NCBI RefSeq assembly: GCF_030867095.1
Contig: NC_081824.1
Location: forward strand, 168,276,933 to 168,340,932
Length of the DNA stretch: 64,000 nucleotides
DNA from: Alligator mississippiensis
Taxonomy: Eukaryota; Chordata; Crocodylia; Alligatoridae
Direction of reading: 5' to 3'
Positions within the stretch are counted from its first letter, which is position 1. Each line of letters begins with the position of its first letter. Below, one piece after another: positions 37,001 to 45,066 of the stretch. Below the pieces are notes generated by a model. That model searched no databases and was not told the DNA's origin. It saw nothing but the letters and a program-made list of their open reading frames with translations. The translations under genes were made by a program, and so were the position numbers.

Positions 37001-40000
37001 AGTTTTGGAGGGCTGTCTTAAATGAATTCCCTTCCACTGCTGCAGCAGGTGACAGGGGTCAAGTGGCCTGACCCCTGTCCCTTGCTGCCTGTTCTGTTCC
37101 TCTCCCAAACCGTCCCGTCCCATCCCCCCCCCCCCCCCCCCCCAGTCTGCCTGCCCCCTCACCTAGTACCTTCACATCTCACACCTGCACCTGCAGACCC
37201 TGTACCCTCTGCTAACTGCCCCTCCTAGGAAACTGGAACCCATCTCGCCTGCCCCCCACCATACATGCGTCCTTGACACATGCCCCTCCCCATGATGCCT
37301 TCACTCCTGGGCACCTGTCCCCCAACAATTTGCCTTCCCTCCCATGCCATAGTCCCCTGGCTTGAGCGTCCTGCTTCCTGGCCCTCCACAACCCCCCACC
37401 CTACCCCACCTCCACTTACCTTTCCCTTGCAGCTCTGTTCCAGCCAAGGTGTATGGAGCATATGCTTCCTCCAGCCCCAGCCTGGCCATGCACCAGCTGT
37501 TGTGGCAGGGGAGCTGGGGCCAGAGTTGCTGTTGCCACTGCATTGCCAGTCTGGGCCCAGAAGCAGCACGTGCTCTGTGCTACCTGCCAGAATAAGGCCC
37601 CAACAGGAGTCAGAGCTCCAAGGGAAAGGTAAGCAGTGGTGGGAAGCAAAGGGGCATGAGGGATGGAGGGGAAGCAGCTGCAGCCGTGAGTTTGGAGCCT
37701 CTGCTGTCCCACCCTTTGTACTTGAATTTAAGATTAAGGCTTTCCCCTGCTCCATGCTAAATGGAGAAAACATCATCTTAGATTTGAGTAAATACAGTAT
37801 ATTCACAGTAAAAGGAGTATTGTTAGAAAGAATACACTGACGTGAAGGAAGAAATTGATGGGAAACATTGCAAAAAAATGGAGGGGAAAAAGTGTCAGTG
37901 GAAAAACTACAGGACATTCAGAATAAGGGAAAAATGCATTTAGAGATACTGAGTAGATTAGAAATAGAAATGTAAAAGTGTTTATGTTTTTAGGAATTCA
38001 CCTATCAGTTTGTGATTTTTCATTTTTATATTTTTAAAAATACCAACAATTCCCTTATATTGTTTTGTGTAATGTTTTCCAAGATATAAATCAGTAGGCG
38101 CATCTATACCAGGCATTTAGTGCAGAGTAGACTCATTAGCTTTGCAGTAAACATCGGTGTCTACACATGTGGCCTCAGGAAACTAATGAACTCCACAGCA
38201 GGAGTACTAATGAACTTGTAAATACAAATATTATCCTGGCTGAGGAGTATTTTTTTACTCCACAGCACCACATGTGTAGACACTGACACAGCTGGCTGGG
38301 GCACAAGTGTGCTTCAGTGTGGTGTCTGCCTGCCAGGTAGCCCCACAGTGTAGCACCCTCGTGCCCCAGCCAGCCCCTCTGCAGCATGCTGAGCTGGATC
38401 AGAGCAGCCTCGGGCTGGCAGGCTGACCGCTTTTGGCCCCCTGCCAGGCCGGGGCTGCTCTGACTTGACTTAATATGCTGCGGTCCTGGGCACACATGCA
38501 AATGTAGCACCCACAAACAACAAACTCCAATGTGATAAGCACTGGAGTTTATTGCTCCTTATTGATATGTAGGCACACCCAGTGAAAATTACTGCGCAGA
38601 CTAAAAGATAGAAAAGTAATGAAAAGACTAGGAAAGGTGTGTTAGTGGTCAGCAGCACAAACAGGTGAAAAATTGTAAGCAATTCTACATATTCAGTTCC
38701 TAGACACATGTTTAAAGCTTACTGTATCTGGAATGAAAAACTACCGCTTTAGTTTACAGAATACTGAGTAGAGCTGGATGAAAAACCACAGCCTAATTGT
38801 TCAAAACCATGAGTTGCAGTTTTTTGTTGGGTGAGGAGGGGAGAATTCCTCTATCAAAATTAGAAATGAAAAATTTCAAGTTTCAAATGTCCTTCTCCAC
38901 AAAAAAAATTTAATACTTCAGTCTTTGCTAATTTTTTTTTTTTTTTTTTTTTTTTAAAGAGTCAACAATAAATAGGAGGTGAGCCAATGCTCTAGTCACT
39001 GGAGTATTCCATCTGGAATTGTAAATATTTCCTACATCATAACTTCAAACAGAAAACTTGGAAAAATTCAGAAATTATAATAGGCAAGAATGTTCCTCCC
39101 TCGCCACCAAAAAAAAAAAAAGCAGCAATTCAAAAACTGATCAAATTACATTATATGAAAGAGCAGTTAAATGAAAAGCTAATTTCAGTCAACTGTCTGT
39201 TTACTGAAATTAATCAGCCTTTATCCACAATCAGTTCAGCCATTGTTAGCTGCACTAGGCTAGCTTGAAGAATGAGGTGGAAAATATCCAAAGCTTAATG
39301 GGGTTCAGACTGCCCTCCATGATACAGTTGATTTAGCAATTCTGTCAGCACACAGCTTTATACAGGGATACATATCTAGAAAAATGTATCAATTACACAT
39401 TTCAGTTTTCAAGGCTGTGGTTACTTACTGTTTGTTGCGTGCACATTTTCCTCTAGTTTACAGAACAGCCTTAACTCAGATACCAGCCAAGCACACAGTT
39501 TGGTAAATTCAGGGGAGGTGGCCCCATGGGACGTGGCCTGAGTCAGCGCTCCATCATCCAACAATGGGCCTTTGTACCTGGCATGTAAAATAAAAACACA
39601 ACTTAATGAGCATGTTATTACTGAATCCTGTAGAAGTTTTTTCCCCCTGTAGATTCTGTGTGTATAAATGAGGGACACACCTAATTTACATTTAAATTTT
39701 CCATGCATCTTCAGTACTTATTGTAATGTCATGCATATTTGTGTTCATATGAAAAAAGTCACGTTAAAATAATTAAGCATACTAAGTTGTCCTTGTATGT
39801 TATTCTATAGATAACAGGACACATGGTCAAAGCCACCACTTCTTGAATCTTGATATTCTGAAGAATGCTACCGCAATATGCAGGTTTTACTTCTCTCACC
39901 GATTGCAAATATTATAGCTTATTGATCTACTACTCCTGCTTTTCTGAAGTATATTATAAAGCATTATATTAGAGATATTAGAGTAATTAACCTGTCAACA

Positions 40001-43000
40001 ATACATTGCATTTTTACTTCCCCACCCATCATTTCTGTCATATATTTACTGGGTAGCCAGACAAAGGAAACAAAATAATGTGACATGTATTTTACGTAAG
40101 CAACCAATAAAGCAAAACTTATTTTCTGTTAAACAATGACTTTTTAAAGATACCTGCTAGAAAGGTGCATAACCACTACATTTCTGCGCGCAGAAATATG
40201 CAAGGACTGACCTTGATCTGTAAGTGGATACTAGAGGTACACCGATACATCGGTCCGATATCGGATCGGCACCGATATAAAGAAAACTTTCTGCATTAGA
40301 AATAGGCCCGATCCAGCGGATAATTTGTCCAATAAACACCCTTACGTGCATGCAGCCACAACACCGCATGCAGGCAGCGAGAAGCAGAGTCGGTTCTTCC
40401 TGGCCAGGCAGATCGGGGGCACACACCGTGTGTTGTCATGCTCCCCGCCACCCCCTGGCAACAAGTGGCAGGAGTCAACAGATGAGCACTGGATGAGCCA
40501 TGCGCAGTGGTGAGAGCCACCTCTCCTCCCCCCCACTTCCCGCGTCCCCCAGACAAGCTGCACCTCTGTCCTGTGCCCATGCCAGCCCACAGCTGCAGCC
40601 TACCCCGCCCTGCCCTGTGCATATCTGGGGGGCACACACCTCCCCCCACCCTGGCTGGTCAGCACCTGCCCCAGCCCTAGCCCCATTCCTTCCCTCACCA
40701 CAGGGGCCTTGATTTGCCCACCCCACACTCCTTCCCTCCCTTTCCACCACACCAGACTTACCAGCTGGACACAGCTCTTCAAGTTGAAGAGCTGTGTATT
40801 GGAAATCGGATCAGCATCAGCCAATATGCCTCCTTAAAAATCAGCTAATTGGTATCGGCCCCAAAAATATCTATTGGTGCACCCCTAGTGGATACAACCC
40901 TACAATGAGAGTTACACATATGTCACAGCTGAATTTAAACTTTCCCTAATTATCTATTGGTTTTACAAGATGAGTTTTCAGAGATGGAGAATTCCATCGA
41001 CCCTTGTAAAAGTACAAATTATGGTTTTTATTCTGGTACACAGTGTGGTAGGCTATTTCAACACATGGACCCAGGATGAAAAGGGATAAAAGAAAAATCA
41101 CACTCATTTAAAGCTATCCTGATAGCTCTAAAATGTAAACTCTTGTGTGAGTGTGGACTCAATCAATTCAGTCAACTCCTGACAGGTGTCAGAAGTGAGA
41201 GATCTGTCATCCAGCATACTGTAGTGTATGCTGTTCTGCAAAACTTCACTCATAGTGCTTTACTCAATGTGTAAAGCTAAACAAACAAATAAAAGGCTTG
41301 TCTTAATCACATCAGTTAGCTCAATTTAGCATACTCAAGTTATTTCACTTAAGCTTGGCTAAACTCAAGAAAGAGACCTTATTGAAAAAAGAAAAACCCT
41401 CCAGCTACAAAGTGGTTTGGTTTAGCAGCACAGCATGACTGCATTAGCAATGGATGATGAGTTGAGGTGCGGCACCCCTGCCAGCACTTCTCAACTCAAG
41501 CCAATAGCATATGAACTTCGATCCACCCCAATCTTCCCACCCTCCAATTGAGCCAGGTGGCTCAAGTTGAAAGCACTGCTTTAGTTGGAATTAATATTTA
41601 TGTGTTGGGGTGGGGGGAGCTAAACTCAAACATTTACATAGTAGGGGAGGTAAAAACTTAAGTGAAAGCATGATTATATGACTACAAGAATTGACAGAGG
41701 ACCAAATATACTTGAAATTTACTAGCTTTGTTTAAAAGACTGAAGTCAAAAATACCCCCTCAAATCACTTAAAGGATTAGCAGTGGCAGCAGTTCAGGAT
41801 GCCTTTATGGTTGGCAGCTTTCCTTTGAAATTTTGATCAGCTATTTGAAAAAAAATAAAAGAATTCAAAACATGACAGATTAGATTTCTAGGCTCTGCTG
41901 GTGGTAAGCTTGTAGATAGAGCCATTATCTGGTGATACTGCGATTTATGGGAAGAAGCCCAGTTTAAATAAACACTGCCATGGCTACTGTTATACAAAAA
42001 AGTAAAGACATACAGTTTTTACCCTAGACTCCCAGCACTGGACTTGGACTGTTGCCACTGCCAAGGTTATGCATAAACAAATTCTGCTTTTCATTATATT
42101 TGTGTCACCTCCCATTTATTCTGACACTCAACGTATAGAATCAAAAGGCAGAAAAAAATGGCCTGGCATGTTGTAATACCATATAGCAAAAGAAAAAGAA
42201 TAGTTTGGGCCCTTTTTCTTTTCTTTATGTTTATGACACCTCAAAGTTTCTTTTCACCCTTCTATAAATAGGGTTTTCTTCCATTTTCCCCACTGTCTAT
42301 AGCTAAGATTAATCGGCAAACTACAGAAGTGATGATATCACAAAAACTAAGAGAGGGAAAGCTAAGCAATCAAGAAAAAAAGGGAAATTGTAATCAAGAG
42401 ATTTTTAGTAATTTAAAACCTTTTATGTTCCATTGACGTCCATTTGACTTTAACGTCAAGTGAGTACTTTGTAGCAAGGACATCCTTACCAGAAAGACAA
42501 TTATAAAATAAATAGTTTATAAGCTAAACTGGGATTTGGGAAACTCAGTATCAGTTCTCTAGTTCGCTACAAATTTCCTGTACAAAACAAGTCTTTCTAT
42601 ACCTGTTTCTTCATTTGCAAAATACTCTCCTGCTTCCAAGAAATACTGCAAGAGTAAGCATACTTAAGGTATGTGAACTGTTCATATAGATTAGACGATG
42701 GGTTTGTATAGGATGGTTTAAGGATGATCCTGCCTCAGGCAAGGAGTTGGACAGAATGACCTCTGGAGATCCCTTCCAGACCTACTTCTCAATGATTTCT
42801 ACAACATACAACATGTCTGAAAACCAATTAAGCTCTCCTCAGTAACTCGAGTATGAAAAGAAAACAGATGGACTTTAAGAAATAAGTACCCCAAGGAAAA
42901 CACTCACATATGCAACCAAGAGACTTCTCCAGGGGCTCATTCTCAGGCTTTCTGCAGCCCGCTGAAGATAAAACATGGCCCCCTGCTTTACCTATGGCAG

Positions 43001-43940
43001 GTTAAGGCACTATATCTAGTGGATGCATCTAGGGGTGGGCAAAATGGCAGATCCAGCCAGCAGCCAGACTCTACTTCCCAGCAGCCCCAACCCCTGGCCA
43101 GTCTCCATGGAGATCACAGGAGTGCGGAGACGTGACAGCACGGGGCCATGACAGCATGGGGCTGAAGATCTGGGGCTCTGCCCCAGCCCAACCTGGTCCC
43201 ACGCTGTCACATTCCTGTGCTCCAAGGTGCTCCATGGAGACAGGCCAAGAGCCCTGTGGCCAAGGTGAGTGGCAGGCAGGGAGCTGCTGCGGGGCCGGGA
43301 TCTTACAGTGGTGACAGCACAGGGCAGGGCTGGGGTACAGCCGTGAGCCGCTGCCCACACACACCTGCGACGAGCACAGGTTCCATTGACAGGGGCGTGC
43401 AAGCTGGACTCTGCCCACCCCGACCAAACCTCACGGTAGTTTGGCTATCAGGTTAGACCAGTGTTTCCCAACCCGTGGTACAGGTATCACCAGCGGTAGG
43501 CAGACAACCTGTCAGTGGTGCCAGTTAGCCAATTTATTATAATTACTCCATACGACAAAAATTTGCTGGCATGGTACTTAAGGCCATATCGTTTGAAACT
43601 GGTGGCGTGCAATCTGTCAGAGTTTGGGAACCGCGGGGTTAGACAATGGGTTTGCTTAGCTCAGCTAGAATAGGAATGGCTCTGTCTCAAGCAAAGGGTT
43701 GGACCAGACGTGGCCTCTCCAGCCCTTCTGTACAATTTCTATACCAGGTGAAGTGAACAAAATTCAATGACACTCTCCTCCGTAACTCAAGCGTGAAAAG
43801 CATCCCCAGGAAACCACCCTCATGACCCACCCGCACCCGAGAGACTTGCGGGGGCTCTCTCAGACCTGCCGCAGCCCGCCCACCTACCCGAGATCCTCCA
43901 GCCCCTCCAGGATGTCGCTCTCCATGATCTCGAACTCCAT
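18264..43940 (-). CDS. FAM98A: FAM98A, complete eight-exon coding region
   Basis: Joined exons: 43940-43888, 39577-39429, 36628-36494, 33416-33232, 26403-26323, 24705-24589, 21809-21642, 19046-18264. All seven introns are GT-AG, and the joined frame is open for 556 codons. The family has an N-terminal calponin-homology-like FAM98 domain and a Gly/Arg-rich tail. Diagnostic matches are MEFEIMESDILEGLEDLG (start), SELEAARMLCVNAPPKKAQE, PPANITMFQFFSGIEKK, and the PPPPEMPPWQKR linker before the tail. Known roles, from work on mammals: an RNA-binding PRMT1 substrate that associates with DDX1 and RTRAF, is found in stress granules, and is tied to lysosome positioning and cell migration; its paralogue FAM98B belongs to the tRNA-ligase complex. 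The protein is about 38 residues longer than human FAM98A, mostly through extra RGG-type repeats. It is close to human FAM98A throughout, so the assignment is firm. Confidence 0.97.
19047..21641 (-). other. FAM98A: FAM98A intron 7
   Basis: GT-AG intron of about 2.6 kb. It contains one dispersed repeat (20.2-20.4 kb) and a short (AATA)n tract near 20488-20510. Nothing else was recognised. Confidence 0.85.
20226..20393. repeat. Interspersed repeat, same family as at 9.8 and 44.8 kb
   Basis: Contains gagcctgactaagggttttt, gaacccgaaagcttgct, ttggtctaataaaagata and ccttagaccaacacggctac in order. These blocks recur in the foldback at 44.8-45.1 kb. The minus strand of the right end (gtagccgtgttggtctaag) resembles a pol III A box. 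The only B-box-like word is about 100 bp away, too far for a normal tRNA-type promoter, so I leave the class open. Confidence 0.6.
21642..21809 (-). CDS. FAM98A: FAM98A coding exon 7
   Basis: 168 bp, 56 codons, phase 0 at both ends. It encodes SQTEKLAKIYQPKRALLSTK through GSIREKTACAINK (residues 241-296). The acceptor is ..caacag and the donor gtatct. Confidence 0.96.
21810..24588 (-). other. FAM98A: FAM98A intron 6
   Basis: About 2.8 kb, GT-AG. No recognisable repeat or gene. Open frames at 23.65-24.17 kb have no domain. Confidence 0.8.
24589..24705 (-). CDS. FAM98A: FAM98A coding exon 6
   Basis: 117 bp, 39 codons, phase 0. It encodes EKIEAINQAIANEYEVRRKL through VQSFGWSERAK (residues 202-240). 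The acceptor is ..attgcag and the donor gtataa. Confidence 0.96.
25163..25775. mobile_element. Long-terminal-inverted MITE (copy 1 of 2), GC-rich core
   Basis: The left end taccatatttacccaaatct and right end (reverse complement) tgcatttatttgattctag are imperfect inverted repeats. The same end, as tactgtatttactcaaatct, appears at the right edge of the element at 36.9-37.8 kb. The core is GC-rich and includes a G-run near 25507-25518 and a C-run near 25682-25695. The 87-92 codon plus-strand frames in the core have no domain. Superfamily not assigned. It lies in FAM98A intron 5. Confidence 0.55.
26323..26403 (-). CDS. FAM98A: FAM98A coding exon 5
   Basis: 81 bp, 27 codons, phase 0. It encodes LKETLAKVPPNHVGKPLL through GPAHW (residues 175-201). 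The acceptor is ..tttacag and the donor gtaaat. Confidence 0.96.
27089..27240 (+). mobile_element. Fragment of a pogo/Tigger-type element
   Basis: Starts caggcagtcctcgacttac straight after a TA (27087-27088), as expected for a Tigger-like terminal repeat, followed by cgagttacaa and cacttacaac. The right terminus was not found, so this is probably a truncated copy. Confidence 0.5.
28995..29458. mobile_element. Tigger-type MITE with TA target duplication
   Basis: A 460-bp element (28997-29456) between TA dinucleotides. The inverted termini are cagtaaaagctttgttatcc and (right, reversed) cagtaaaagcttcattaact. TA duplication and this type of end fit the pogo/Tigger branch of Tc1/mariner. There is no transposase. 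The core is GC-rich and contains a 38-bp minisatellite. It sits in the presumed intron of the surrounding hAT. Confidence 0.75.
29195..29341. repeat. 38-bp minisatellite, just under four copies
   Basis: The word ggccatgg recurs at 29213, 29251, 29289 and 29327, a strict 38-bp period. The unit includes ctgctttgccccg and gggggctcggcagcaca. It lies wholly inside the Tigger-type MITE. The repetitive frames in both directions follow from the period. Confidence 0.88.
30237..30558. mobile_element. GC-rich insertion splitting the hAT transposase
   Basis: The hAT reading (..HTGEYI) stops at about 30236 and resumes (AKLLSEEIESAGPSRV) at about 30565. The roughly 322 bp between are very GC-rich, with repeated caccaccagcagtgtcag-like words, unlike the AT-rich host element. 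Possible short flanking repeat tacata / tatata. No coding function; class unknown. Confidence 0.6.
32111..33231. other. Intron sequence, nothing recognised
   Basis: AT-rich remainder of FAM98A intron 4 between the hAT remnant and exon 4. The 83-codon minus-strand frame at 32470-32721 has no domain. Confidence 0.5.
33232..33416 (-). CDS. FAM98A: FAM98A coding exon 4
   Basis: 185 bp. The codon split with exon 3 gives Thr, then YLISELEAARMLCVNAPPKK, and on to MSKPPANITMFQFFSGIEKK (residues 113-174). The acceptor is ..accccag and the donor gtaaga. This is the most conserved block of the FAM98 domain. Confidence 0.97.
33970..34057. mobile_element. Small palindromic MITE
   Basis: The left arm ggcccagatcctcaaatgat is mirrored by tacctttaagatctgg on the right, and the inside (ttagttgcc / agttaggcactta) is also partly self-complementary. 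It is 88 bp and matches the style of the 'cccagatcctcaaa' palindromic repeats of turtles and crocodilians. It lies in FAM98A intron 3. Confidence 0.6.
35063..36070. mobile_element. Non-autonomous hAT with GC-rich foldback core (copy 1)
   Basis: A 992-bp element (35071-36062). The left end tagaggtgcaccgatacatc and right end ctattggtgcattccta are hAT-type inverted repeats, with subterminal atcggcactgata and atcggtatcggccgata. Flanks ctccttgg and atatttgg match at 5 of 8 positions. The core has long inverted arms: ggcagatcaagg...gaaggagggagtggggctgg near 35314-35360 is mirrored near 35870-35925. Open frames to 172 codons in the core follow its composition. FAM98A intron 3. Confidence 0.75.
36362..36460. 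repeat. Alternating purine-pyrimidine and (TATG)n tract
   Basis: About 100 bp of alternating purine-pyrimidine sequence with nested palindromes (catgtatatacatg occurs twice) followed by about six TATG units. The sequence suits Z-DNA or cruciform extrusion. It lies about 30 bp intronic of the exon 3 donor. Confidence 0.85.
36494..36628 (-). CDS. FAM98A: FAM98A coding exon 3
   Basis: 135 bp. The split Ser codon is followed by PNEAEEFQLEASGLLAEMNC, then PYVSLTSGDVTKRLLNQKNC and VLLL (residues 68-112). The acceptor is ..cttcag and the donor gtaagt. Confidence 0.96.
36930..37800. mobile_element. Long-terminal-inverted MITE (copy 2 of 2), GC-rich core
   Basis: The right end, reverse complement tactgtatttactcaaatct, matches the left end of the 25.2-kb element. 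The left end near 36930-36955 (aattggattctaag) is more decayed. The core is GC-rich with a C20 run at 37124-37143. Overlapping frames of up to 230 codons in the core, on both strands, are Pro/Ser/Cys-rich with no domain. FAM98A intron 2. Confidence 0.5.
38093..38583. mobile_element. Non-autonomous DNA transposon with 3-bp duplication (copy 2 of 2)
   Basis: A 485-bp element (38096-38580) flanked by agt on both sides. The ends aggcgcatctata and (reversed) gggtgtgcctacata are inverted repeats of the family at 11.6-12.1 kb. The shared core word is tagcaccctcgtgccccagc. It lies in FAM98A intron 2. The 113-codon minus frame in it is not a gene. Confidence 0.65.
38932..38955. repeat. (T)24 tract
   Basis: Uninterrupted T24 in FAM98A intron 2. 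On the gene strand it is poly(A), so it may be a decayed retroposon tail, but no body was recognised next to it. Confidence 0.9.
39429..39577 (-). CDS. FAM98A: FAM98A coding exon 2
   Basis: 149 bp. The split Gly is followed by YKGPLLDDGALTQATSHGAT, then SPEFTKLCAWLVSELRLFCK and LEENVHATN (residues 18-67). The acceptor is ..tgccag and the donor gtaagt. Confidence 0.96.
40224..40895. mobile_element. Non-autonomous hAT with perfect 8-bp duplication (copy 2)
   Basis: A 656-bp element (40232-40887) flanked by identical gtggatac (40224-40231 and 40888-40895). The ends tagaggtacaccgatacatc and ctattggtgcacccctag are inverted repeats; subterminal atcggatcggcaccgatat matches the 35.1-kb element. The core shares gcatgcaggcagc and the cccc-rich arm with that copy. 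FAM98A intron 1. The core frames are compositional. Confidence 0.9.
40896..42688 (-). other. FAM98A: FAM98A intron 1, nothing recognised
   Basis: AT-rich intron sequence without a repeat I can name and without coding signal. Confidence 0.5.
42689..42963. repeat. Tandem duplication in FAM98A intron 1, copy 1
   Basis: Starts gattagacgatgggtttg and ends tctgcagcccgc. It aligns by eye with 43637-43880 in the same orientation. Both copies carry the same CR1 3' tail and then shared non-CR1 sequence (ctctcctcagtaactcgagt here, ctctcctccgtaactcaagc there; accaagagacttctccaggg here, acccgagagacttgcggggg there). The shared non-CR1 flank makes duplication more likely than two separate CR1 insertions. 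Confidence 0.65.
42721..42800 (+). mobile_element. CR1 3' tail fragment
   Basis: gatcctgcctcaggcaagga, ggacagaatgacctctggag and atcccttccagacc follow the CR1 3' consensus, ending in a decayed attctatg-type tail. It forms part of the duplicated unit. Confidence 0.8.
43016..43450. other. GC-rich intron block
   Basis: GC-rich stretch between the two duplicated units. Frames on both strands (60-128 codons) have no domain. It resembles the GC-rich cores of the nearby MITEs, but no terminal repeats were found. Confidence 0.4.
43451..43644. mobile_element. hAT-type element with perfect 8-bp duplication
   Basis: A 178-bp element (43459-43636). The left end cagtgtttcccaacc and right end tttgggaaccgcgg are hAT-type inverted repeats. 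It is flanked by identical ggttagac (43451-43458, 43637-43644). The duplicated unit at 42689 has the empty site (gattagacgatggg). Confidence 0.88.
43637..43880. repeat. Tandem duplication in FAM98A intron 1, copy 2
   Basis: Paralogue of 42689-42963. It ends 8 bp before the exon 1 boundary at 43888. It includes a CR1 3' tail at about 43665-43742 (ggttggaccagacgtggcct). This copy is more GC-rich than copy 1 toward the CpG island. Confidence 0.65.
43888..43940 (-). CDS. FAM98A: FAM98A coding exon 1 (start codon)
   Basis: The ATG at 43940-43938 begins MEFEIMESDILEGLEDL, matching the conserved FAM98A start; the donor is gtaggt. The upstream in-frame codons (to 44183) are CpG-island sequence without family similarity, so this ATG is preferred over any upstream one. 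Confidence 0.95.
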
Positions 43941-44529
43941 GACGCTGCGGCTGCGGCTGCCCACGGGGCGCGGGGGACTCAGACCTGCACAGGGGGGGCC
44001 ACAGTCAGAGCCCGGGTAGTCACCCCCCTCCCCGTCACCCCGCCCCGCTCTCCCGCGCTCAGAAGGGAGGGGAAGTCCCCGCCTGGCGCCGCCGGCGACA
44101 CGCACTCTGCTCAGACCGCTACGCCGCCGACTGCCGGGCTGGCATGTCAGTGGGGGAGGGGAAAGGAGGCAGCAAGTCCCCAAGCCCTAACCTCTCACCC
44201 GGCGGCGGGAGCTGCTTGGAGTAGTGCCTGACTCACGTGGCCTCCTTGGGCGGTTTTGCAAGCCTTATTTACGCAGTGGAACTTGGTGTTCTGGGGAACT
44301 GACTGTACTTTTTTTAATTGCAGATTTTTAAATTTTTTTTTTAGCGCGGCGAACAGCATCTGGAGGATTTTTTTTTTCCAGGCAGCCCTACAGGCAGCCC
44401 TGAGAAGAAGGCCCCCGCTCCTGTGGAACACACGTTGGAATGCGCAGGGGCTGGCGAGGGAGCGGGCGAAGGGTCAAACTACACCAGATGGCGGCCGCTC
44501 GTCTCCTGTGGTTCTGTAGGATTGCAAAA

Positions 44530-44549
44530 ACTACCCGTCCCAGCATGCC
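44530..44549 (+). promoter_or_regulatory. ZNF143/STAF-type site
   Basis: actacccgtcccagcatgcc follows the ACTACAnnTCCCAGCATGCC promoter consensus closely. Such sites usually sit within a few hundred bases of CpG-island transcription starts. Confidence 0.7.
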
Positions 44550-44597
44550 GCGCGCCACTCCGGAGGGGGCGATCGTCGAATCATAGCGCTCCGCCTG

Positions 44598-44605
44598 TGA
44601 CGTCA
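44598..44605. promoter_or_regulatory. Perfect CRE (TGACGTCA)
   Basis: Palindromic full CREB/ATF site, about 50 bp from the ZNF143-type site. Confidence 0.75.
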
Positions 44606-44774
44606 CACAATACAGGCGAGGAGGGGCCAGTCGGGGGGGCGCGCCCTCCAGTCGGGCTCATGTGTTCTTCCGCCCCTGGGGAATACCCTGCGTACTGTAA
44701 TTATACCATAATTTCAATTCTTGTACGATGGACGATCAATAACAGTAGAAGTGTTCAACATGTACTATCATTTT

Positions 44775-45066
44775 TGAGACAAGGTGCTTTGGGTCAATCG
44801 GGTATCTTGTATTAGACCAACTCAGATAGTTGGAAAAATTCTTCTTTGCAAACTCTGGGATACAAATACCCTTGGTCAGGCTGAGGAAGCATCTGCAGTT
44901 GGTCTGTGATCTTGCTGGATCTGCAGATGCTTCCTCAGCCTGGCCAAGGGTGTGTGTACCCCAAAGCTTGCAAAGAATTATTCCACCTGAGTTGGTCTAA
45001 TAAAAGATACAGGATTGACCAAAAGCACTTTGCCTGCCTGTGTCCTTAGACCAACACAGCTACAAC
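44775..45066. repeat. Foldback: two head-to-head copies of a dispersed repeat
   Basis: The arms are about 130 bp each. gctgaggaagcatctgcag in the left arm is mirrored by ctgcagatgcttcctcagc in the right. ttagaccaactcag, gcaaactctggg and tcaatcgggtatctt on the left mirror ctgagttggtctaa, ccccaaagcttgc and aagatacaggattga on the right. The right arm continues into ccttagaccaacacagctac, as in the 20.3-kb copy. Confidence 0.8.

Larger units (their letters stand above)
43860..44660. promoter_or_regulatory. FAM98A: CpG-rich promoter region of FAM98A
   Basis: CpG-dense sequence over exon 1 and about 700 bp upstream, with a ZNF143-like site, a CRE and an NRF1-like gcgcagg word. The transcription start is not fixed by the sequence; it probably lies at about 43990-44220. 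No second gene could be recognised on the plus strand, although such promoters are often bidirectional. Confidence 0.65.

Noticed and set aside
37225-37917. 230-codon minus-strand and 186-codon plus-strand frames
   Set aside because: They are compositional frames across the GC-rich core of a MITE and overlap each other; no family similarity.
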